NCBI GenBank assembly: GCA_047600805.1
Contig: JASGKG010000001.1
Location: 4,960,001-5,024,000 of the forward strand
Source of the DNA: JADKHC01 sp047600805
GTDB lineage: Bacteria; Verrucomicrobiota; Verrucomicrobiia; Opitutales; Opitutaceae
Length of the DNA: 64,000 nt
Direction of reading: 5' to 3'
A program made the position numbers and the translations under genes. Below, in pieces: positions 34,634 through 43,841 of the stretch (position 1 is the first letter of the stretch; the number at the start of each line of letters is the position of its first letter). Under the pieces are notes generated by a model. That model ran no database searches, was not told where the DNA came from, and saw only the letters and a program-made list of their open reading frames with translations.

Positions 34634-35488
34634 TCAGGCGGCGCGCTTTTGAAAAAGATGGAGCGAATTCCGGACCACGTATCGGTCGATTTCCCATGTT
34701 TCGGGATCGGGCGCTGTCCAAAGCAGTCGGTAGTTTTTTTCTAGCTCTCCGAAAACGCGTTTCTTCGAGAGGAACCACGCCGGGTAAGACGCCTGGTAAA
34801 TTTCCGGCGGCACGTGCTGGACCGTGAGGCGATCGCGATCGTCGTCCCAAAGGAGAGTACGATCTAGAATGAGGTTGGGGATTGCTGCGTGCGGGATCTT
34901 TCCCAGCCAGGCGTGCGGCTGCGGCAGAAAGTGAAGCACGCCGGAAACGAGCATCACGTCGATCGGGTGCTGTGACACAACGTCATCGATAGAGTTATAA
35001 AAGCGGAGATGTCCGTCCTGAAAGTCGCTTTGGCCGATTTTGACATGTTCGGCTTGTTCGACGACGCACCAGGTGACTTTGATGTCGTTGCCGAAGAACG
35101 GGCGGCACCAGAAGTAGCTGGAACCGAGGGAACCGCCAAAATCCAAGACATTGATCTCGGGCCGTCCTTTTACTGCGGCGATGCGCATCAAGGCGGCGAG
35201 CAGTGAACTGGGCGTTGCATCCGAATCGGACACCATGGCGTCCTGTTCCCAACGAGCTTCGCCGTATTTTACGCGCAAGAGAGCGTCGCGGGTTTTTTGC
35301 AGGATCGCAGGTGCGTCGTAACCGGTGGAAGCTTTTCGGGCGTCTTCCCAGCTCGCGTAATCTCCGGTAAAACGGATGTGGGTGAAATGACCGCCCATGG
35401 CTCGCACGAGCCACGGCAAACGTTTCTTACCGAAATTCCATGCCAGCGGGGGAATCAGGTCGCGGGCGATTTGAGCGTAGCTGGCCAT
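34634..35488 (-). CDS. TIGR04325-type SAM-dependent methyltransferase
   Basis: 284 aa. The family pattern is MGGHFTHIRFTGDYASWEDA, RKASTGYDAPAILQKTRDAL, then the SAM site NVLDFGGSLGSSYFWCRPFF. Later features are VTWCVVEQAEHVKIG, DVMLVSGVLHFLPQPH and LILDRTLLW. TIGR04325 (LIC12133-like) proteins occur in polysaccharide or O-antigen loci. It follows a lipoprotein gene by 9 bp and precedes a glycosyltransferase, so it probably modifies a surface glycan; acceptor unknown. Confidence 0.85.
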   Translation of the reverse strand: MASYAQIARDLIPPLAWNFGKKRLPWLVRAMGGHFTHIRFTGDYASWEDARKASTGYDAPAILQKTRDALLRVKYGEARWEQDAMVSDSDATPSSLLAALMRIAAVKGRPEINVLDFGGSLGSSYFWCRPFFGNDIKVTWCVVEQAEHVKIGQSDFQDGHLRFYNSIDDVVSQHPIDVMLVSGVLHFLPQPHAWLGKIPHAAIPNLILDRTLLWDDDRDRLTVQHVPPEIYQASYPAWFLSKKRVFGELEKNYRLLWTAPDPETWEIDRYVVRNSLHLFQKRAA

Positions 35489-35497
35489 GCGTGGTGC

Positions 35498-35959
35498 TCA
35501 ATGGACTTTCGGAGGCGAGTTTGGTTCCGCGTTCGTGGAGGCTGGTTTTGGCGTCAGGATGCTGGTAAGGGTTTTCCGAATGAGCTCCTCGGTGGAGGTG
35601 CCGGCGATGGCAGGCCGATGATAGCCGGCGCTGGCAATGATTTTGCCCGAGATGGGATCGCGAATTTGGATATTTAGCTCTATCAAATAGGTAGTGAAAT
35701 CCCACGTCCACCGGCTTTGGAAGGAAACCAACGCATCGGCGTCTTTCGGCATCATGGTCAAATAGCCGGAAGTCGCGTTGTAACCCATCAACTTCAGCTC
35801 GTCGGCGATGGTGACGTGGAGGTTTTTTCCATCGGAAAGTTCGGACTCGACGTAAAAGTGACGCTTTTTGAGAAGGTCGGTCTTTGGATCTTTCCAAGAA
35901 TAATTGGAGGCGCAACCAGCGCACAGAAACAGCAGGGCCAGGACGACGGGGAATCTCAT
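35498..35959 (-). CDS. Small lipoprotein (DUF4136-like)
   Basis: 153 aa. Lipobox in FPVVLALLFLCAGCASNYSW, acylated Cys at about 16. The mature part has YVESELSDGKNLHVTIADEL, a beta-rich domain with DADALVSFQSRWTWDF and IQIRDPISGKIIASAGY, resembling DUF4136/lipoprotein LPP20-like outer-membrane proteins. It overlaps the upstream unknown gene by 4 bp (ATGA), and precedes the methyltransferase by 9 bp. Function unknown. Confidence 0.65.
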   Translation of the reverse strand: MRFPVVLALLFLCAGCASNYSWKDPKTDLLKKRHFYVESELSDGKNLHVTIADELKLMGYNATSGYLTMMPKDADALVSFQSRWTWDFTTYLIELNIQIRDPISGKIIASAGYHRPAIAGTSTEELIRKTLTSILTPKPASTNAEPNSPPKVH

Positions 35960-36747
35960 GAAGAAGCGGATGACGTCGCCGCCGGGGTTTTAGTTTCCTC
36001 GATGCGGGCGGTGAGCTCGGTATCGAAGCCGTGGCTCTCGATTTTTTGGGCGAGCGAGTAGTAGAATTCGGGCGTTTTGAAAAAACCCTGGCGGGGCAAC
36101 ACGTCCTTGTGGGCCGCGGCCGCCGCGGGAAGATCGCGCCTGATCAAGTCGACGTTGAGATCGAGATACAGCGCGGTGTTCCACGGAGCGGAATGGCGGA
36201 CGTCGCGATTGCTCTTGAACGCGGTGTAGCCGAGCGCGAGCACGGTGGTGACGAGGCCCATGCGATAGACGACTTCCGGATCGAGCAGCGTATCGCTATC
36301 CCAACTTCGCGCGACAAAATGGGCGACCAGCGCCGTGCTGGTCCAAGCGAGGCCGAGCGACGTCGAGTAGCGGGCCAGCGAACACCACGGTGCGTGGTAG
36401 AGCCGGACGTTCGGGACGCAGCGCTCGTAGAGCTCCACCGCTTCGTTGTGCGAGACCTCTTTTGCGCCGACCTGAAGCGGAAGGTTTTTCCTTCGGGTGC
36501 AGCGGAGCAGCTCATGCACGCGGAAGAAGGTGGGAGCACCGTTGAGGAAGGAACGATGTCCAGTTTTGTCGACCTCATCGCAAGCGACGCAGCCGTTGTT
36601 CAAAATTTCACGGACGATCGGGTTGGTTTTGGCTTCCTCCAAAAAGTAAGCTTTCTTGCGCGTGAGGATGCTGGTGGCGTCCCGCCGAGAAAGCGGAAGC
36701 GCGTAGCTGTTATCGACGGCGCGCAAGAGGGTGTAGAGGTTGTCCAT
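35956..36747 (-). CDS. Unrecognised membrane protein with CxxC motif
   Basis: 263 aa. I do not recognise the family. A Cys pair in NNGCVACDEVDKTGH near residue 54 could bind zinc or be redox-active. Two hydrophobic segments follow: LGLAWTSTALVAHFVA and VYRMGLVTTVLALGYTAF, at about 130-180. The N-terminal half is soluble and rich in charged residues. The C-terminus ends TKTPAATSSASS. It is first in the operon with the lipoprotein (4-bp overlap), methyltransferase and possibly glycosyltransferase, so a role in a surface-modification pathway is guessed from position only. Confidence 0.6.
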   Translation of the reverse strand: MDNLYTLLRAVDNSYALPLSRRDATSILTRKKAYFLEEAKTNPIVREILNNGCVACDEVDKTGHRSFLNGAPTFFRVHELLRCTRRKNLPLQVGAKEVSHNEAVELYERCVPNVRLYHAPWCSLARYSTSLGLAWTSTALVAHFVARSWDSDTLLDPEVVYRMGLVTTVLALGYTAFKSNRDVRHSAPWNTALYLDLNVDLIRRDLPAAAAAHKDVLPRQGFFKTPEFYYSLAQKIESHGFDTELTARIEETKTPAATSSASS

Positions 36748-36841
36748 AGATGACCGTTTCGATGGCCTGCGCGAGACAGCCTAACCTGCCCGTTGCTCCG
36801 CGCAAGGTGCATCTGTCCGGAGCTCCGCGGACGCCGCCATG

Positions 36842-37873
36842 CTACTTGATGGGCTTCCGTTGATAGGATTTTTTCGAAAAAACCTCCCGCAGTGAAGTGC
36901 GCCAGCGTACCCGAACTGAGATGCCTTTGTCGGTCTTCATGCCTTCTTCAAAAGTGACGCGGCCGGCGAGTTCGACCTGCCATTTGCCCGGAAGGCCCCA
37001 CGATTGGGTTCGCCTGAGAGGGACGTCCCAGATCGGTCCCGCTTTGATTTCGTGACCCAAGTGCACGCCGATCGTTTCGTCAAAAAAGTGTCGCCAGCTA
37101 TATGAAACGAAGCCGCCGAATTCGCCTGGTTTGTAGAGGACCGACGGCGCGACGAAAAACACGTGCCGCCTAATAATTGCTGGAGGTGGCGGTGGGGAAT
37201 CGCGGAATGGCGCATCGAACGCACGATCGTAAACAAGGTTGAGGTAGAAATTGGTGTACTTGAACGGCAGCGGGCGCGAGAAGGTGATAAGCGGAACGAG
37301 GTGAGCGAATGAATCGATCAAATTGGCTGGCGGCTGACCCAACGGCGTGCGGCCGTCCAGACCGAGGGTGACACTATCGAAAACTTTTCCCCAGTGGCCC
37401 CAGTTGTACCGGACGCCGAGCGAGATCAGCCCGGGGCCCCAGCGATGTTCATTTCCATTATTGAAAGGGTTCGGGCAGAAAGGGGTGATGCCGCCTTGGA
37501 GTTCCCAGCGATCTCCCAAACCATAACGAAGCGTCGCAGGGAGCCGCATGTATTCGCCGCGACGCAAATCGGAAGCTCGAGGCGAGAAGCCGAACACGAG
37601 ATTATATTTTTTCAGCGTACCAGGGATGGTCGTGTCGAAGAACTCACGCATCCGCAGCATATCCTCCATCATGCGGGTGCGGAGCTCGGAAAGCAGGGGT
37701 TTGTCGCTGGACGTTGATGGCTCGTTATTCTCTGGAGGCGGAGTTTGTCCTGCTTGTGGTGTGGTTTGGGCCGGAGGAGCCGCGTAGGGCTGGTCGGCGG
37801 CAAGGAGGGTGATGGCTCCAAGGAAGGCCAAACGGACCCAGAAGAAGCGGTGGGCTGGAAACCGAAAAATCAT
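36842..37873 (-). CDS. Outer-membrane beta-barrel-like protein
   Basis: 343 aa with a signal peptide (ends about ADQPYAAPP) and a Pro/Gln-rich linker (AQTTPQAGQTPPPENNEPS). The rest alternates aromatic and polar residues as in beta-barrel strands: YMRLPATLRYGLGDRWELQG, GPGLISLGVRYNWGHWGKV, FVAPSVLYKPGEFGGFVSYSW, with strand-like endings through VRVRWRTSLREVF. Overall it resembles transporter-type outer-membrane proteins of unknown substrate. Function unknown; the barrel assignment is from pattern only. No obvious operon partner; a 243-bp gap follows upstream. Confidence 0.6.
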   Translation of the reverse strand: MIFRFPAHRFFWVRLAFLGAITLLAADQPYAAPPAQTTPQAGQTPPPENNEPSTSSDKPLLSELRTRMMEDMLRMREFFDTTIPGTLKKYNLVFGFSPRASDLRRGEYMRLPATLRYGLGDRWELQGGITPFCPNPFNNGNEHRWGPGLISLGVRYNWGHWGKVFDSVTLGLDGRTPLGQPPANLIDSFAHLVPLITFSRPLPFKYTNFYLNLVYDRAFDAPFRDSPPPPPAIIRRHVFFVAPSVLYKPGEFGGFVSYSWRHFFDETIGVHLGHEIKAGPIWDVPLRRTQSWGLPGKWQVELAGRVTFEEGMKTDKGISVRVRWRTSLREVFSKKSYQRKPIK

Positions 37874-38116
37874 GGAAAGGCGGACAGCGACGAAACGTGG
37901 AGGTGCGCTGAGGAAAGCGCGACTAGGGAATTTTACTAAAGCGATGCGAGCTCAACTGGAAAGGACATTGTCGCAAGGAAGTGGATACTGAGTCGTCGGG
38001 CATCGTGTGCAGCCAGTGTCTGAGAGTGTTTCGGCGCCAGACAATCGCGGTTTTGGCGGTTTTACCAATTTTCCACTCCTTTTACGTTAACGCTTTGTGA
38101 AGAGCGGCACGGTGTG

Positions 38117-38698
38117 TCAGTGGGAGACTTGGGCATTGGCGCGAGCGGCCAATTCTCGTTCGACCGCCAGGCTGAATGCTTGGAACGGGTCGCGCTCCGC
38201 GCGGTTGGCGGTACGGATTTGGATCATTAATTTCCGCATCGCTTTCCACTCGGACGGTTTGATCAGCCAACGGGCGTAAAACGTCGACTTGTCGCCTTCG
38301 TTCACGTTCACCGGGTGCTGAAGTCCTGCACGATCCGTGAAAAGGGCTATGAATTTGGTGGCATCGGAATATTTTAGCTCTTTCCCGCCGCGAGACAGTT
38401 TTAGGTAATACATGATCATTTTTTTCGATTGGGTCGTGGAGAACTCCAACGAGATGCCCAATTTCGTGGCGGCCTCAACGGTGCCGGGGTCTGGCTGTTT
38501 ATCCACCAGCCCGTGTTCCCCATTGTCGATCAACTGATCCATGACCTCGATGCAATCGATCACGTTTTCACGGGTGCTCGCGTCGTTGAGAAACTGCAGA
38601 TATTCGTCCACTTTTGGCGCGGCCGATGAAGGTGCAGGCGGCTGAGCGACTGCAGAAAACGCAAACAAGCCTAGAACGACGGTAATGAAAATTTTCAT
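38117..38698 (-). CDS. Secreted hypothetical protein
   Basis: 193 aa. Signal peptide ITVVLGLFAFSAVAQ, cleaved about residue 18, then a Pro/Ala/Ser linker and a helical domain (VDEYLQFLNDASTRENVIDC, MYYLKLSRGGKELKY). No recognised family. Its stop faces the outer-membrane gene upstream; it lies 50 bp downstream of the OprB-type gene on the same strand, so it may belong to the same operon as the porin and iron-uptake genes. Periplasmic location is expected. Confidence 0.6.
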   Translation of the reverse strand: MKIFITVVLGLFAFSAVAQPPAPSSAAPKVDEYLQFLNDASTRENVIDCIEVMDQLIDNGEHGLVDKQPDPGTVEAATKLGISLEFSTTQSKKMIMYYLKLSRGGKELKYSDATKFIALFTDRAGLQHPVNVNEGDKSTFYARWLIKPSEWKAMRKLMIQIRTANRAERDPFQAFSLAVERELAARANAQVSH

Positions 38699-38748
38699 TT
38701 CAGAGTGCGCGGTGAAACGAGTGCGTAGCGGAGCCTATCGGTTCGGCG

Positions 38749-40032
38749 TCAGAAGGCGAGTTCGGTTCGCACTCCGAGGACGGTTGCGGAACGGAAATTG
38801 CCGGTGGCCTCCGAGTCGGAGGCGTGACGAAAGAGCTGCACGCCGGCCTGGACCGACCAATGGGAGGTGAGGTGAGCGCGATAGGTGAATTCGACGGTTG
38901 TTTCGTAGCGGGCGAGCGTGTCTGGTCCGGTCAGCGCCCGATAATCTCGCCCAAACTTTGTCCGTGAAATCGCAACGCCTGCCGTATCGTGCGGCCGGGA
39001 GGCGATGGGGCCGAACCAGTTGAAACCTGCATCAAAGTACGTCTTCACGACGCTGCGGTCTTGCTGAGGACTTACGGCACCCCGCCAGAAAACGGCGACC
39101 GCCGGGTCGCCTTTCGAGTCCGCGCACAGCACGATATCGTGACCGATGTAGAAACTATAAAGACCGCGAACCGTCGTGTTTTCGGCCCCCGAAAGCAGTG
39201 CGCTGAAATTGTCGAACTTTCCCGTGTGGTAAGCGCCGCCCAGTCTTAAGGTAGACGTGCGTATCAGGACTGGAAATCGCCAGGCTGCTTCTGCAAAAAC
39301 GACGACACCCGATGTGGACGCGTTCTCGTAGCTGTAGCCATGATTTTTTTTCTCATCTTGTCCGGGACCGCCGTAGTAAACGCCCGTTTGAAAATTGAAT
39401 ATTTCGCTCAGTTTCGTGGAAACGAAAATTCCGGGCGTATAAACCGCGTAGCCGCCGAATGCATAGGCATTGTTCGTTTCGGCGTCGAGAGGCGTGGCGA
39501 TCTGCGCTGGTGTGGTGGCGAAAGCGGCATTCGCGAAAAGACTAACGTAGTCCGAACCCACAAAGTCGTCGTCGATTCCCAGTTGGCCGACCTTGAGGAG
39601 GGTGGCGTCATCACGCCATGTTTGGCGGTAGTGAAGGTTTCCGACCCGCAGCATGTCTTCGGCGTCCCAGCCGCTGACCGAATTAAAGGCGCCGGTGAGA
39701 TCGGTGATACCTGTCTCTTTGTGTTGGTTTTTAAGACCGTAGATTTGGGCAATAAAGGCCGAATTCTTGGCGCCCCCGATGCGCGCGAGGTCGACTTCGA
39801 CGGAGAGAGCGGCTACACCCAGCCAGCGGCTGCCCGTCTGTGTTCCGCCATGAACATTGCTCCAGAACTCGCCCGTGAGAGTCAGCAAGGGTTGCACGAC
39901 GGGTTTCTCTTCGACGAGCGCCTGAGCCGAGTTGTTTGCGGTCGGTTCAGCTTTGGCCGCGTGCGAAAACGCCAGGCAAACGCATCCAGATGCGAGCGCC
40001 GCCAGCGTTAACGGTTTCAAGGAGCCAAACAT
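38749..40032 (-). CDS. OprB-family carbohydrate-selective porin
   Basis: 427 aa from ATG 40032 (MFGSLKPLTLAALASG), with signal peptide ending HAAKAEP; the 16-codon longer frame lacks a signal-like N-terminus. OprB features: LTLTGEFWSNVHGGTQTG at the start of the barrel, GWDAEDMLRVGNLHYRQTW, LLKVGQLGIDDDFVGSDYV, then FNWFGPIASRPHDTAGVAIS and the terminal LGVRTELAF with C-terminal Phe, as in outer-membrane porins. It would let sugars or other small hydrophilic molecules cross the outer membrane. It is downstream of the PepSY gene by 89 bp. Confidence 0.85.
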   Translation of the reverse strand: MFGSLKPLTLAALASGCVCLAFSHAAKAEPTANNSAQALVEEKPVVQPLLTLTGEFWSNVHGGTQTGSRWLGVAALSVEVDLARIGGAKNSAFIAQIYGLKNQHKETGITDLTGAFNSVSGWDAEDMLRVGNLHYRQTWRDDATLLKVGQLGIDDDFVGSDYVSLFANAAFATTPAQIATPLDAETNNAYAFGGYAVYTPGIFVSTKLSEIFNFQTGVYYGGPGQDEKKNHGYSYENASTSGVVVFAEAAWRFPVLIRTSTLRLGGAYHTGKFDNFSALLSGAENTTVRGLYSFYIGHDIVLCADSKGDPAVAVFWRGAVSPQQDRSVVKTYFDAGFNWFGPIASRPHDTAGVAISRTKFGRDYRALTGPDTLARYETTVEFTYRAHLTSHWSVQAGVQLFRHASDSEATGNFRSATVLGVRTELAF

Positions 40033-40121
40033 AGTGTTGCGGAAATCAAGAACGGGACTTCCCGATTTCTGCAACATTAGAGGAATCGAGCCGTGGGTTT
40101 CCGCGTCTCTGCGAATTTAGT

Positions 40122-41399
40122 TCATGCCTGCGGCTTTCTCGACGAACGGGGAAAGAAGCGGCGCCAGGAGAGAGCGAGTCCGGTCCAGACGAGGAGCAAC
40201 GCGCCGATGCAGGCGACTGCTGCAAAGAGTTTGCCGACGAAGCCGAGCGCTTCGCCCGTGTGGAGAAAGCGGGTCCACGAGCGCAGGCGTCGGCCACCAT
40301 TCTGGTCTGCAAAAGTTTCTTTTCGCAGAACACTGCCCGTGAACGGATCGAGGGAAAGCGTGGTTGTCGAAAACAGCGGCCACTGGTCGGCTGTGCGCAC
40401 GGTGACCGTTATGGGTTGAGGGGTTCGCTGGCGCGGTTCGCTGTTTACATTCCGGGGCTCGCGTTGCTCGGACGGAGGACTTTGCGGGCGCTCAGAATTG
40501 TTAGGGGCGCTTTGTCCGTCGCGCCTAGGACCGCTAGGACCGCGGAGGTTGCCCAACCTGAAGGTTATCTCTGTCCAGCCGGGATTCTCGTTCTCGACGG
40601 TCGCGAGCAGGGCGTCGTAACTGGCGGGCTTCGCGCCCGGCGTTTGTGGCGGAATGGTGAGCCCTGGCGAGCTTGCATTCGGAACGGAACCTCGGACCTG
40701 CGAGGGTGGTTCGGTTCCAGTGATTCGATAAACAAGAGCGTTACCCCACCGGTACGACATGGGGATGGCGGTGAGCGTGAGGACGATGAGGATTGGAGCG
40801 GTCCAGAGTCCGACCGAATTGTGCCAATTGAAATCTCGCGCTCTGCCGAGCAGGCGAAAATTGAAAACGGCGACGGCCTTAAGACCACGCCACGACCAGT
40901 TTCGCGGCCACCACAGAAACAGACCGCTGAGGGCGAGAAAACAAAAGGCCAGGTTGCATGCTCCGGTGATCGCTTTGCCTATCGGCCGTGTACTCTCTCC
41001 ACCCAAACCAAGAAACCGATGCCAACTTTCCATGAGGTGCATGAAGTCACGCACGCGACTGGATTGGGGTTTATGAATGTCGGCCGTGTAGGGATTCGCG
41101 TAATAAACGCTGTCACGGCCGATCGAGATTGCGATGGCTGCGGACGGTTCTGCGTAAACCGTGATTCCGCTCGGGCGAGCTTCGGGCTGAAGTTCTCGCA
41201 TGCGTTCCAGCACTTCTTTGAGCGGCACGCGTTGAGCGCTTTGGTTAGGAATCTCAACGTGGCGGACGTCGCGCTCTGACCAGGAGACGAGTTCTTTCTC
41301 GAACGCGAGAGCTGCCCCGGTGAACGACATGACGGCAATGACGACACCCGCGAGGAGCCCGGCCGCGAGATGGACCCAGAAAACGATTTTGCGAAGCAT
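40122..41399 (-). CDS. PepSY-domain membrane protein (siderophore-reductase type)
   Basis: 425 aa from ATG 41399. Four TM regions: KIVFWVHLAAGLLAGVVIAV, ITGACNLAFCFLALSGLFLW, ILIVLTLTAIPMSYRWG and AVACIGALLLVWTGLALSW. The H of FWVHLAAG and the H of GESTRPIG-proximal ESWHRFLG and FLHTGEALG are conserved in PepSY-associated TM proteins, proposed to bind heme or act in ferric-siderophore reduction. The soluble part holds a PepSY-like VYYANPYTADI segment and an unusual Pro/Arg/Gln-rich insert (QREPRNVNSEPRQRTP). It lies 29 bp after the TonB receptor gene, so the two are co-transcribed. Confidence 0.85.
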   Translation of the reverse strand: MLRKIVFWVHLAAGLLAGVVIAVMSFTGAALAFEKELVSWSERDVRHVEIPNQSAQRVPLKEVLERMRELQPEARPSGITVYAEPSAAIAISIGRDSVYYANPYTADIHKPQSSRVRDFMHLMESWHRFLGLGGESTRPIGKAITGACNLAFCFLALSGLFLWWPRNWSWRGLKAVAVFNFRLLGRARDFNWHNSVGLWTAPILIVLTLTAIPMSYRWGNALVYRITGTEPPSQVRGSVPNASSPGLTIPPQTPGAKPASYDALLATVENENPGWTEITFRLGNLRGPSGPRRDGQSAPNNSERPQSPPSEQREPRNVNSEPRQRTPQPITVTVRTADQWPLFSTTTLSLDPFTGSVLRKETFADQNGGRRLRSWTRFLHTGEALGFVGKLFAAVACIGALLLVWTGLALSWRRFFPRSSRKPQA

Positions 41400-41428
41400 G
41401 GAGTTAGGACGATAACGAGCGAACCGAG

Positions 41429-43711
41429 TTACCAACTATAGCCAACACGCAGAGCCAACGAGCGCGGATTGACCGGACTCATCGTGACGCCCGTGCTGCC
41501 GGAGAGCAGATAATATTCATCGGTGATGTTTTCAACATTCAGAGCTACGTTCCAGTGTGTCCAACCGCGTGAAATGCCCGCGTCGAAACGGTGAAAACTG
41601 CGCAAGATCAGCGGATCAGGAGCGGTCGCTGTAGGAGAGGAAGAGCCGCCGACGCGGTCGCTTTGCCAGATGAAGCCGAGTCGCACCGACCACTGAGAAA
41701 GTGGCCCGCTCGTGAATGCATAACGCGAATAGACGCTGACGGCGTGATGCGGCGTCATCTCGGCGGGAGCGCCTTTGGAGCCGTCGGTATTGCGATTATA
41801 GGCGTCGAGGTAGGTGTACGTTGCGCTTGTCTCCCAGTTAGTCAAAGGCCTGAGAACGAACTCTGTCTCGACGCCCTCCGACTTGCGGCCGTTGTCGAGC
41901 TGGCGATAAAAGCGATTACCGTTATGGTTTAGTTCGGTCACGTCCGATTGAGTGAGTACGTTGTTCAGTTCGGTTCTAAACGCGGTGATGCCGGCGGAAA
42001 CGCGGCGCTTTAAGAAATCTCCCTTGAGGCCGATTTCGTAATTGTCGCCCTCGGTTGGCTCGAAATCGCCGGTTTTACCGATGGCGTTCTCCGCGAGAGG
42101 ATCGACCAACGTATAGCTGCTCGAGTAGCTCGCGTAGACGGAAATGTCTTTGGTCAGGCGGAAAACTAACCCGACATTAGGAGTCAAATCGCTGCTCCGT
42201 TCTGGCGTGAATGTTTTCGAGCCGTCTGCCGCCACGGTGCGGGTTTTCTCGTTAGCGCGAGCAAAACCAACCGTCGCGATCAATTTTTCCCGGAATTCCG
42301 TTTGGCTTTGAGCGTAGGCGTTCCAGACGCTCGTGCGTGTGAGGCTGCCGAGCGTGGGCACGCCTGGCACGACGTCCAGGAGCGGGCTCGTTGCGATGCC
42401 GGTGTAGATATTCACGGCAGATTGGTTCAGCGTGCTTGTCGCGAAAGTGAACGCCTGGTTGTCGGTTTCGCGGCCGTTGAGCCCGAGTTGGAGCCGGCTT
42501 TTCACGGAAGTTGTATTCAAGAACTGATACGTCGTGTTTGCATCGTAGGAAAACGTTTCAACGTCGCTTTTGCTGCGTGCCTGGCGCCGGCTCACGTACC
42601 AACTGTAAGGATCGGCGGTGTTGGTTTGGCTCAGCGTGGCGGTTTGGATCGACCACGCGTTGTTATTCATGTCGCGTTGGTGCTGCCGGACGCTGAGAGC
42701 GGCCGTCCAATCGGTGGTGAGCGCAAGATTGAGGTCGGCGCCGTAGGTTTTATTACGATCGACGCGTTCGCCTGCGGAGAGATTGACCGAGCGCGGTGAC
42801 ACATCGGACAACGTGTAACCCGTGCTGCCATCAGCGGTGGTGCGCGAGGATGACGGCGAAATCACGGCGTTGCGCGTTGGGCGAACTTCCTCCGTCCATT
42901 CGAACATCGGTGTGAGTTGGAACCGGCCAGCTGCATCGAGTTTGTAGGTGAATGAGAGGCGGTAGAATTGGTTAGCATCGGTCTGGCCGTCGTAGGTCAA
43001 CGCGCTTTGCTCCACGCTTCCGAGTAGGCGATAGAGAAGGCGCCCGTCTTTCGTGAGAGGGCCGGTAGCGTCGAGTTCGACCTCGTTGCTCACGCGATTG
43101 CCGAGCCGAGAGTCATCGCCAGCGTAAGTGCGAGTGCGCGTGTCGATCGAGACCGCAGTTTTGTCCTGCGGCTTTTTTGTGATTAAGTTGATCAAGCCTC
43201 CAGGCGAAGCGGCGGTCCCGTAAAGAAGTCCTGACGGACCTTTCAACGCGACGACCTGCTCATATCCGAAAAGGTTGGGGGAATAGCTTCCGCCCAAGAC
43301 TCGGCCGGAGAAGCCGTCGACCCGCCAATCGTTCGGGCCCATGCGATATCCCCGCGCGTAGAAATGGTAACTCTCCTGAACCGCGCCGTTGGTATTGATG
43401 CCAGGAATCCAAAAAAGAAGGTCGGAGCCCACTTGGAAATCCTGTTCCCGCATGCGGGTCGCGTCGATAACGGTCACACTGCGAGGTGTGTCCTTAACGG
43501 CAGTCGGGAGTTTTTGCACCGATGAAACGATCTCGGTGGTCTGGGTGCCGACCACTTCAAACTTCTCTAATTGAACAAGTTGACCATCATTGTAAAGCGC
43601 GACCTCCGCTTGTTTTTCGGCTGCGCAGAGGGCGAAAGGGAAGGCACATGCCGCAATGGCACTGCTGAGATTAAGACGCAGTCGCAAGAATGAGCTATGG
43701 TTAATAGGCAT
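41429..43711 (-). CDS. TonB-dependent siderophore receptor
   Basis: 760 aa from ATG 43711; a longer in-frame start at 43783 would have no signal peptide. The signal is FLRLRLNLSSAIAACAFPFALC. The plug domain spans about 40-200: KFEVVGTQTTEIV (TonB-box-like VQLEKFEVVGT), TPRSVTVIDATRMREQD, ARGYRMGPNDWRVDGF, VALKGPSGLLYGTAASPGG. The barrel ends SLALRVGYSW with C-terminal Trp. It is of the FhuA/FoxA-like ferric-siderophore class. It heads a minus-strand operon with PepSY and OprB. An inverted repeat lies just before it; no Fur-box match was found. Confidence 0.92.
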   Translation of the reverse strand: MPINHSSFLRLRLNLSSAIAACAFPFALCAAEKQAEVALYNDGQLVQLEKFEVVGTQTTEIVSSVQKLPTAVKDTPRSVTVIDATRMREQDFQVGSDLLFWIPGINTNGAVQESYHFYARGYRMGPNDWRVDGFSGRVLGGSYSPNLFGYEQVVALKGPSGLLYGTAASPGGLINLITKKPQDKTAVSIDTRTRTYAGDDSRLGNRVSNEVELDATGPLTKDGRLLYRLLGSVEQSALTYDGQTDANQFYRLSFTYKLDAAGRFQLTPMFEWTEEVRPTRNAVISPSSSRTTADGSTGYTLSDVSPRSVNLSAGERVDRNKTYGADLNLALTTDWTAALSVRQHQRDMNNNAWSIQTATLSQTNTADPYSWYVSRRQARSKSDVETFSYDANTTYQFLNTTSVKSRLQLGLNGRETDNQAFTFATSTLNQSAVNIYTGIATSPLLDVVPGVPTLGSLTRTSVWNAYAQSQTEFREKLIATVGFARANEKTRTVAADGSKTFTPERSSDLTPNVGLVFRLTKDISVYASYSSSYTLVDPLAENAIGKTGDFEPTEGDNYEIGLKGDFLKRRVSAGITAFRTELNNVLTQSDVTELNHNGNRFYRQLDNGRKSEGVETEFVLRPLTNWETSATYTYLDAYNRNTDGSKGAPAEMTPHHAVSVYSRYAFTSGPLSQWSVRLGFIWQSDRVGGSSSPTATAPDPLILRSFHRFDAGISRGWTHWNVALNVENITDEYYLLSGSTGVTMSPVNPRSLALRVGYSW

Positions 43712-43732
43712 TGGAATGAAAGAGGCGCTACA

Positions 43733-43782
43733 GCGACTGAGACCCAGTCGCATGTCAAGCCTCTCTGTGAGACAAGGTCTCA
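43733..43782. promoter_or_regulatory. Two inverted repeats upstream of TonB receptor
   Basis: On the minus strand TGAGACCTTGTCTCA (plus 43768-43782) is a 6-3-6 palindrome, and GCGACTG-GGTCT-CAGTCGC (plus 43733-43751) is a 7-bp hairpin between it and the ATG. The first suits a dimeric repressor. The second could sequester the start region in mRNA. Neither resembles the Fur consensus. Confidence 0.4.
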
Positions 43783-43804
43783 AGAAGCGTGCAAGACGTG
43801 AGGA

Positions 43805-43833
43805 TTGACCGAGTTAAGTCGTATCGATTTTAA
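43805..43833 (+). promoter_or_regulatory. Possible aroB promoter with very short leader
   Basis: TTGACC and TTTTAA with a 17-bp spacer, 8 bp before the GTG start of aroB. If functional, transcription would begin within a few bases of the GTG, giving a leaderless or nearly leaderless mRNA. Only a pattern match. Confidence 0.3.
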
Positions 43834-43841
43834 CAATAAGC

